Assembly (NCBI GenBank): GCA_902493835.1
Contig: CABURG010000078.1
Coordinates: forward strand, 1 to 7,625
Origin: an uncultured Collinsella sp.
Lineage (GTDB): Bacteria > Actinomycetota > Coriobacteriia > Coriobacteriales > Coriobacteriaceae
Reading direction: 5' to 3'
DNA length: 7,625 bases
Shown here: in pieces, positions 1 to 7,625 of the stretch
Layout of the letters: the number at the start of each line of letters is the position of its first letter
Numbering within the stretch: the stretch's first letter is position 1
Notes under the pieces: model-generated
Told to the model about the DNA's origin: nothing
The model's input: the letters and a program-made list of their open reading frames with translations, nothing else
Databases searched by the model: none
Translations under genes and position numbers: made by a program

Positions 1-1581
1 CTGATGTATGCCGTCCGCTGCGCCTGCCGCTACTTTGTGAGCTATTGGGGTCACGTGATGGGCGCGCGCATGGAGTCCAAAATGCGCGAGGACCTGTTCG
101 ACCAGTATGAGCGCTTTAGCTTTGCGTACTTCGACCGCAACAGCTCGGGCGACATGATGAGCCGCGTGGTCAACGACCTGTTCGATATCTGCGAGGCGGC
201 GCACCACGTGCCCGAGTGGATCATCATCTGCGGCATCGAGATTATCGGTTCGTTTGTGATCCTCTTTACCATCGCCCCGGTGCTGGCGCTTGCCATGGCT
301 GTGGTGACGGCGGCGTTTGCGGTCATCATGTTTTGGCAAAACATGCGCATGCGCGAGGTCTTTAGCGACAACCGCAAAAAGATCAGTGGCATCAATGCGC
401 AGCTGCAGGATTCGCTGGCGGGCATGCGCGTGGTCAAGAGTTTTGCCAATGAGGAGACCGAACGCTTCAAGTTCCGCGCCTCCAACAATCGCTATCTTTC
501 GTCCAAGGAGAACATGTATCACGCCATGGGCGTCTATACCGCGACATATGGCCTGCTCTCGGGTGTGCTCTATGTGATCGTGGTGCTGCTGGGCGGCTGG
601 CTGGTCGCCCAGGGACAGCTGCAGGCGGTCGATATGGCGACCTTTGCACTCTATATTTCGCTGTTCTGCACGCCGCTCGAGACGCTCGTCAATTCGGCCG
701 AAACGTATCAGAAGGCTATCGCCGGCTTTAAGCGTATGGACGAGGTGCTCTCGACTGCCCCGGATATCCAGGACAAGCCGGGCGCCACGGATCTGCGGGT
801 GACCGCCGGCGCCGTGGAGTATCACGACGTGTGCTTTAGCTACGAGGATGTTGAGTTGGGCGAGGGCGGCGCCGACGGACGCCCTGTTATCGACCATATG
901 AATCTGTCCATCAAGCCCGGGCAGACCATCGCTTTGGTTGGCCCTTCGGGCGGTGGCAAGTCCACGACCTGTTCGCTGCTGCCGCGCTTTTATGACGTGG
1001 CTGCCGGATCCATTAGCATTGACGGTCAGGACGTGCGCGATGTGACGCAGCAGAGCCTGCGCCGCGCCATCGGCCTGGTGCAGCAGGATGTCTACCTGTT
1101 TGACGGAACAATCGGCGAGAACATCGCCTACGGCAAGCCGGGCGCTACGGCGGAAGAGATCGCCGACGCCGCCCGTCGCGCCAACATCGATGCCTTTATC
1201 GAGTCGCTTCCACAGGGCTATGACACGGTCGTAGGCGAGCGCGGCAGCCGTCTTTCGGGCGGACAGAAGCAGCGTGTTGCCATCGCGCGTGTGTTCCTCA
1301 AGAACCCCAAAATCTTGATCTTGGACGAGGCGACGAGTGCTTTGGATAACGAGAGCGAGGAGGCGGTGCAGGAGTCGCTCGAAGAGCTGGCACGCGGCCG
1401 CACCACGATTATCATCGCCCACCGTCTTTCGACCATTAAGCATGCCGATGAGATTGCGACCGTTGAGCATGGTCGCGTTGTGGAGCGTGGCACGCACGAG
1501 GAGCTTCTCGCCCGTGGCGGCACCTATGCCCGTTACTATCGAATGCAGTTCGAAGGTGCGCGTGCGCACGAGCTCGACTGA
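1..1581 (+). CDS. ABC exporter subunit, fused permease-ATPase (5' partial)
   Basis: This is a type I (MsbA/LmrA-like) ABC exporter half-transporter, which moves an unknown substrate across the cytoplasmic membrane using ATP. The reading frame is already open at base 1. Counting from the ATG at 4, hydrophobic helices lie near residues 72-90, 91-111, 177-201 and 211-230, corresponding to TM3-TM6. TM1 and at least part of TM2 (roughly 60-70 residues) are missing, so that ATG is internal and the real start lies before the window. The nucleotide-binding domain is complete: Walker A GPSGGGKST (313-321), Q-loop Q361, signature LSGGQ (417-421), Walker B ILILDE with catalytic E442, D-loop SALD (445-448) and H-loop H473. 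It therefore looks ATPase-competent and not like the degenerate half of a heterodimer. A homodimer, or a pair with an unseen upstream gene, are both possible. The next gene starts 19 bases after its TGA. Substrate cannot be inferred. Confidence 0.93.
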   Translation: MMYAVRCACRYFVSYWGHVMGARMESKMREDLFDQYERFSFAYFDRNSSGDMMSRVVNDLFDICEAAHHVPEWIIICGIEIIGSFVILFTIAPVLALAMAVVTAAFAVIMFWQNMRMREVFSDNRKKISGINAQLQDSLAGMRVVKSFANEETERFKFRASNNRYLSSKENMYHAMGVYTATYGLLSGVLYVIVVLLGGWLVAQGQLQAVDMATFALYISLFCTPLETLVNSAETYQKAIAGFKRMDEVLSTAPDIQDKPGATDLRVTAGAVEYHDVCFSYEDVELGEGGADGRPVIDHMNLSIKPGQTIALVGPSGGGKSTTCSLLPRFYDVAAGSISIDGQDVRDVTQQSLRRAIGLVQQDVYLFDGTIGENIAYGKPGATAEEIADAARRANIDAFIESLPQGYDTVVGERGSRLSGGQKQRVAIARVFLKNPKILILDEATSALDNESEEAVQESLEELARGRTTIIIAHRLSTIKHADEIATVEHGRVVERGTHEELLARGGTYARYYRMQFEGARAHELD

Positions 1582-1600
1582 TTGATATGACAGGAAGTTT

Positions 1601-2566
1601 ATGGCTGACAAGAACCCTTTGACTCCGGAAGAAGTGACGGAGTTATTCTCCGAAATCGATGCATCCGGTGTCTTGGATCCCACGCTCGCCAAAAAGCGTA
1701 CCGAGCGCATGCGTGAGAAGGAGGCTGCGGCCAAGCGCGGTGATAAAGCGGCGCTAGCGCAGCTGCGCAGCGAGGACCGCGCGAGCCAGGCAAAACATAT
1801 CGACCCGCTGTCCGAGGACGATCCTTCGGGCTCGCAGGTGAGCCATACCATTACGAAGACCGCGATGGCCGTGGTCATCGGTATTTTGGTGCTGATCGTG
1901 GGCATGCAGATTGGCTACGGCGTGATGCGTCGTCTGAACACCGCCAACTTGTCCGAGAGCGTTTCGGTCGATACCGTTTCGACGGCGCTGAAGGGCGGCC
2001 TTGAGTGGGGCAACGGTTTTACGCAGTTCCCGCTCGACTTTACCGTCGATGAAGCCGATGAGCGTACGGGCACGGTCGAGGTGACGGTGTTGGACACATC
2101 GTCTGCCAACGAGCTCGAGCTGCTGTCCAACGGGCAGATCCAGGCCGCGGCACTTGCGACCAACGCGCTGCTCAACGATAAGATCGACCGCGTGGTGTAT
2201 AACGTTCACGCCTATATCGACGAGGATAGCAACATTCAGCACGATTCCTTCTTTGGCATGTTCCCCGCGCGAGGCCACCAGAGCGCCATCCTGACGTTCG
2301 TGTGGACCAAGAGCTCATCCAACGCCACGAATATCGACTGGAAGATGCGCATCGTGAGTATGGATGACACCATCGCCGAGCGCATTCAGAAGCAGGTGAA
2401 CTCGGTGTCGTCGTTGATTGAGGACCCGGTGGTGAGCCAGACCAAGATTGACGAGGAAAAGGCCGAGCGTGACTTGGAGCATCGTCTGCATGGCCGCGAG
2501 ATTTTCCGCGGCGGCAAGCCCGACCGAACGCCGTCCGAACTGCTGGAGCAGGACAAGAAAAAGTAA
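1601..2566 (+). CDS. Hypothetical single-pass membrane protein, 321 aa
   Basis: I do not recognise this family. The ATG is preceded by AGGAAG (1592-1597), and the ORF follows the exporter gene by 19 bases, so the two are probably co-transcribed. Residues 1-85 are hydrophilic and highly charged, with an acidic start (EEVTELFSEID) and a Lys/Arg/Glu/Ala-rich stretch at about 31-65 that may be helical or coiled. One strong transmembrane segment spans about 88-109 and is followed by Arg-Arg. There is no N-terminal signal peptide and no Cys pattern suggesting a lipoprotein. Residues 112-270 look like a folded mixed alpha/beta domain, and the tail (280-321) is charged and ends in Lys-Lys-Lys. An N-in/C-out topology is the simplest guess, but the Arg-Arg on the C-terminal side of the helix weakens it. 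It could be an accessory protein of the exporter or an unrelated envelope protein; the sequence does not decide. A terminator begins 6 bases after the stop. Confidence 0.85.
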   Translation: MADKNPLTPEEVTELFSEIDASGVLDPTLAKKRTERMREKEAAAKRGDKAALAQLRSEDRASQAKHIDPLSEDDPSGSQVSHTITKTAMAVVIGILVLIVGMQIGYGVMRRLNTANLSESVSVDTVSTALKGGLEWGNGFTQFPLDFTVDEADERTGTVEVTVLDTSSANELELLSNGQIQAAALATNALLNDKIDRVVYNVHAYIDEDSNIQHDSFFGMFPARGHQSAILTFVWTKSSSNATNIDWKMRIVSMDDTIAERIQKQVNSVSSLIEDPVVSQTKIDEEKAERDLEHRLHGREIFRGGKPDRTPSELLEQDKKK

Positions 2567-2572
2567 GAGGCC

Positions 2573-2615
2573 ATTATCCCGCGTGAGCCACAAGCCCACG
2601 CGGGATAATTTTTCT
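2573..2615 (+). terminator. Rho-independent terminator after the exporter/membrane-protein unit
   Basis: A perfect 13-bp stem (2573-2585 pairs with 2597-2609, core CCCGCGTG/CACGCGGG) with an 11-nt loop is followed by a T-run (2609-2613, then CT). It starts 6 bases after the upstream stop codon. The stem begins ATTAT and ends ATAAT, which places A/T bases on both sides. It separates the exporter unit from carAB transcription, so carA should have its own promoter. Confidence 0.9.
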
Positions 2616-2625
2616 GGGACGGGGA

Positions 2626-2690
2626 TTAAATAATCATTATGCATAGAAAGTCATAATTATCATTTCGTAAACATTTCGATGAAATTAACG
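2626..2690. promoter_or_regulatory. AT-rich region with clustered short palindromes upstream of carA
   Basis: This stretch is far more AT-rich than the flanking genes and contains several short symmetric elements. They are ATAAT-C-ATTAT (2630-2640), TATGCATA (2638-2645), ATAATTAT (2653-2660), the pair ATTATG/CATAAT (2636-2641 and 2652-2657), two copies of CATTTCG eleven bases apart (2661-2667 and 2672-2678), and ATTTC-GAT-GAAAT (2673-2685). AT-rich palindromes of this kind resemble ArgR-type operators, and carbamoyl phosphate also feeds arginine synthesis. No full match to an ARG box consensus is visible. It could equally be an UP-element or simply AT-rich promoter DNA. Confidence 0.3.
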
Positions 2691-2716
2691 CCATGAGGCA
2701 TGCTTGCGGTTACAAT
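2685..2716 (+). promoter_or_regulatory. Candidate carAB promoter (-10 TACAAT)
   Basis: TACAAT (2711-2716) matches five of six bases of the -10 consensus. The best -35-like hexamer is TTAACG (2685-2690), but the 20-bp spacer is longer than the usual 16-18, so the -35 call is weak. A start near 2723 would give a leader of about 50 nt that contains the complete 2738-2768 stem-loop. A second -10-like hexamer, CATAAT (2652-2657), lacks a convincing -35 partner. Confidence 0.35.
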
Positions 2717-2728
2717 ACCGCGAGGCCT
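2696..2728 (+). promoter_or_regulatory. Imperfect dyad/hairpin centred on the TACAAT hexamer
   Basis: CTTGCGGT (2703-2710) and ACCGCGAG (2717-2724) form a dyad with seven of eight matches, the eighth being G-U in RNA. The 6-nt centre is TACAAT. Outside it, AGGC (2696-2699) pairs with GCCT (2725-2728) across a 3-nt bulge (ATG). If TACAAT is the -10 element, this is a DNA dyad placed where a repressor would block the promoter. If transcription starts further upstream, it is an RNA stem-loop of 12 pairs in the carA leader. The sequence alone does not decide between these. Confidence 0.45.
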
Positions 2729-2737
2729 AACTACACA

Positions 2738-2768
2738 CCTTTAAGCCGGTCCCGTGAGACCGGGAAGG
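2738..2768 (+). promoter_or_regulatory. PyrR-binding RNA stem-loop covering the carA ribosome-binding site
   Basis: The upper stem CCGGUC (2746-2751) pairs with GACCGG (2758-2763) around the hexaloop CCGUGA (2752-2757). This fits the CNGNGA loop of the PyrR-binding consensus, recalled as ARUCCNGNGAGGYU. Where the stem departs from that consensus, pairing is kept (U-A for U-G, G-C for A-U). Below it lies a 5'-side bulge AAG (2743-2745), then a lower stem CCUUU (2738-2742) with GAAGG (2764-2768), including one U-G pair. That lower stem captures most of the carA Shine-Dalgarno sequence. PyrR bound to pyr mRNA in the presence of UMP would stabilise this form and block initiation. No terminator follows, so translational repression is predicted rather than attenuation. 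The identification rests on motif and structure only; pyrR is not in the window. Confidence 0.75.
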
Positions 2769-2770
2769 AG
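2764..2770 (+). promoter_or_regulatory. carA ribosome-binding site GAAGGAG
   Basis: GAAGGAG lies 4 bases before ATG 2775, a strong if slightly close Shine-Dalgarno sequence. It selects that ATG over the in-frame GTG at 2754, which lies in the loop of the upstream hairpin and has no such site, and over the in-frame ATG at 2841. Most of it can be paired away by the upstream CCUUU, making it the likely control point for carA translation. Confidence 0.85.
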
Positions 2771-2774
2771 AATT

Positions 2775-4214
2775 ATGGCGAACAACCATACCGCGGGCAC
2801 TGCCGCCCGCACCTTCGCGCCCAGCGAACTTTGCCAGCGTATGCTGGCCAAAACCAGCAAGGGCACCTGCGGTCCCTGCATCCTGTATCTTGAGGATGGG
2901 ACCATTTTTTATGGACGTGCATGCGGCGCCGCGGGCACCGCGACCGGCGAAGTCTGCTTCAACACCTCGCTCGAGGGCTACTTTGAGGTCATGACCGACC
3001 CGAGTTATGCCGGCCAAATCGTAACCATGACCTATCCGCAAATCGGCAACTACGGTATCGACGAGACCGACGTCCAGTCGGCCTTCCCCGGCGACACCGT
3101 GCGCCCTGCGAGCGCTCCGGCTATGCGCGGCATGATCGTTCGCGACATGTGCGCCACGCCTTCTAACTGGCGCTCGGCCGTCAGCGTGCCGGAGTACCTG
3201 CGCGCTCACGGCATCGTCGCTATCGAGGGTGTCGACACCCGCGCTCTGGTGCGCCATCTGCGCGACAATGGTTCCAAGATGGGCATTATCTCGACCGAGA
3301 TCTTCGACGTCGACGAGCTTGCCGAGCGTCTGGCCGCAGCGCCCACGCTGGTAGGCGAGAACCTGGTCAAGACCGTGAGCTGCCCCGCGCCTCACGAGTT
3401 TGTGGCCGTCGACCTGCCTGCCACGCATGACTTTGCACTTGCTGCTGCCGCTCCTGCCCGTCACAAAGTGGTCGCCTACGACTGCGGTGTGAAGCGCGGC
3501 ATTCTGGAGGGTCTGGTCCGCGCCGGCTGCGACCTTACCGTCGTGCCGTGGGATACGCCTGCCCAGCAGGTGCTCGACATGAATCCCGACGGTGTCTTTT
3601 TGTCCAATGGCCCCGGCGACCCCGATGCCGTGGTGGAGACCTACGAACAGGTGCAGCAGCTGATCGGCAAGGTGCCGGTCTTTGGTATTTGTCTTGGTCA
3701 TCAGATGATCAGCCTGGCCTGCGGCGCCCAGATGGAAAAGCTTAAGTTCGGTCACCGCGGTGGCAACCAGCCGGTCATGAACCTGGTAAGCCGTCGCGTG
3801 GAGATCACCGCGCAAAACCATGGCTTTGGCCTGCTGTTTCCCAGCTTGGGCAAGCTTGTCCCCGAGCTTTCCGGCGGCGAGACCGAGCATGCGGCCGACG
3901 GCGACCTGCGCGTCTGGGTGCGCCGCGGAATCGCGCCGGTCGTGATGAACGAGCGCTTTGGCCGCATTCGCCTGACGCATGTGAACCTCAACGACGGCAC
4001 CGCCGAGGGCATCCAACTGCTCGACGCCCCGTGCTTCTCGGTCCAGTACCACCCCGAGGCTTCGCCTGGCCCCACCGATGCCCACTATCTCTTTACCGCC
4101 TTTACGCGACTCATGGACGGCGAGGAGAACTACCTGGACATCGACACCGCGAAGGACCGCCTGGCTGGCTGGAATTTCGCCGAGACCGCCGCGACCGAGA
4201 CCGAGGAGAACTAA
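2775..4214 (+). CDS. carA: Carbamoyl phosphate synthase small subunit (glutamine amidotransferase)
   Basis: CarA hydrolyses glutamine and passes ammonia through a tunnel to CarB for carbamoyl phosphate synthesis, feeding pyrimidines and arginine. The ATG at 2775 is chosen for its GAAGGAG site. The N-terminal small-chain domain (about 36-200) contains LEDGT and FNTSLEGY with S65, and the class I glutaminase domain spans about 228-432. Visible active-site residues are nucleophile C306 in GICLGHQ and H426 and E428 in HPEAS. Glutamine-site residues are G279 and G281 (SNGPGDP), L307, Q310, N348, G350 and F351 (QNHGF). At 479 residues it exceeds E. coli CarA (382) by about 100. The excess is an N-terminal extension of some 30 residues with a CGPC motif (32-35), about 10 residues near 95-110, about 36 after QNHGF (within 352-398), and a C-terminal tail of about 24. 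All lie in frame with no break, so I read them as lineage features. The preceding stem-loop implies PyrR control, and carB follows after one base. Confidence 0.97.
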   Translation: MANNHTAGTAARTFAPSELCQRMLAKTSKGTCGPCILYLEDGTIFYGRACGAAGTATGEVCFNTSLEGYFEVMTDPSYAGQIVTMTYPQIGNYGIDETDVQSAFPGDTVRPASAPAMRGMIVRDMCATPSNWRSAVSVPEYLRAHGIVAIEGVDTRALVRHLRDNGSKMGIISTEIFDVDELAERLAAAPTLVGENLVKTVSCPAPHEFVAVDLPATHDFALAAAAPARHKVVAYDCGVKRGILEGLVRAGCDLTVVPWDTPAQQVLDMNPDGVFLSNGPGDPDAVVETYEQVQQLIGKVPVFGICLGHQMISLACGAQMEKLKFGHRGGNQPVMNLVSRRVEITAQNHGFGLLFPSLGKLVPELSGGETEHAADGDLRVWVRRGIAPVVMNERFGRIRLTHVNLNDGTAEGIQLLDAPCFSVQYHPEASPGPTDAHYLFTAFTRLMDGEENYLDIDTAKDRLAGWNFAETAATETEEN

Positions 4215-4215
4215 C

Positions 4216-7530
<3,315 letters not shown>

Positions 7531-7547
7531 TTGACCTTGCCGGCCGG

Positions 7548-7625
7548 GGCGGGAGGGGCCGAGTTTCCCCCTTTCGCTCCGGCTGCAAGCAGAGTCGCTC
7601 AGGAGGAAACTCGGCCCCTCCCGCC
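7548..7625. terminator. Long perfect inverted repeat after carB, probable terminator
   Basis: A 21-bp arm at 7548-7568 (beginning GGCGGGAGGGGCC) is perfectly complementary to 7605-7625, with a 36-nt spacer. The structure begins 17 bases after the carB stop and ends exactly at the window edge, so the arms may extend and any T-run is not visible. Within the spacer, TCGCTCCGG (7574-7582) and TCGCTCAGG (7595-7603) are near-identical and 21 bases apart. Position and stem strength favour a transcription terminator for carAB, possibly serving both strands. A dispersed palindromic repeat is the main alternative. If it terminates, carAB is a two-gene transcript separate from other pyr genes. Confidence 0.55.

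Noticed and set aside
4..6. ATG at 4 as the true start of the ABC exporter gene
   Set aside because: A start here would remove the first one or two transmembrane helices of a type I exporter. The frame is open to the window edge and no ribosome-binding site can be seen.
2754..2777. In-frame GTG at 2754 as the carA start
   Set aside because: It lies in the loop of the hairpin and has no Shine-Dalgarno sequence. ATG 2775 has GAAGGAG just upstream.
2693..2893. Small ORF of 66 codons beginning before carA, a possible leader peptide
   Set aside because: It has no ribosome-binding site, overlaps the carA start out of frame, and its ATG probably lies upstream of the transcription start. Its codons are not enriched for a regulatory amino acid.
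3828..3968. Frameshift or sequencing error as the cause of the extra residues in CarA
   Set aside because: The frame is continuous, conserved CarA sequence resumes on the far side, and codon use inside the insert matches the rest of the gene.
7601..7606. AGGAGG as a ribosome-binding site for a downstream gene
   Set aside because: No start codon follows within range, and the bases overlap the right arm of the inverted repeat.

Overview
The window looks like a chromosomal segment of a high-GC Gram-positive bacterium. Protein flavour, codon use and the type of pyrimidine control suggest the Actinobacteria, most likely a coriobacterium such as Collinsella. This placement is inference, since no rRNA or other marker gene is present. 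All four genes lie on the + strand and read cleanly. There is no sign of a mobile element, CRISPR array, tRNA or rRNA.

Layout. Positions 1-1581 hold the 3' part of an ABC exporter subunit, cut by the window edge and missing its first transmembrane helix or two. Nineteen bases later comes an unrecognised single-pass membrane protein (1601-2566), probably co-transcribed with the exporter. A 13-bp perfect stem with a T-run (2573-2615) ends that unit. The 159 bp from 2616 to 2774 are regulatory: an AT-rich stretch with several short palindromes, a strong hairpin or dyad (2696-2728) whose loop is a -10-like TACAAT, and a stem-loop (2738-2768) next to the carA start. carA (2775-4214) and carB (4216-7530) follow, one base apart. 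They encode the small (glutaminase) and large (synthetase) subunits of carbamoyl phosphate synthase, which makes carbamoyl phosphate for pyrimidines and arginine. A perfect 21-bp inverted repeat with a 36-nt spacer (7548-7625) follows carB and reaches the window end. It is a likely terminator, but its 3' flank is not visible.

The most informative element is the stem-loop before carA. It has the hexaloop CCGUGA, fitting the CNGNGA loop of PyrR-binding RNAs. It also has a 6-bp upper stem, a 5'-side purine bulge (AAG), and a lower stem that pairs CCUU with the AAGG of the carA Shine-Dalgarno sequence. No terminator lies between it and carA. The arrangement therefore predicts PyrR-dependent translational repression, as known for mycobacterial pyr genes, rather than the attenuation seen in Bacillus.

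Both synthase subunits keep their catalytic residues. CarA is about 100 residues longer than the E. coli protein, with an N-terminal extension carrying a CGPC motif and an insertion directly after the glutamine-binding QNHGF motif. CarB keeps the UMP-site residues but differs at part of the ornithine site. The enzymes themselves are ordinary housekeeping proteins, and I see no convincing novel system. The points worth a second look are the compact carA leader, the long inverted repeat after carB, and these subunit variations.
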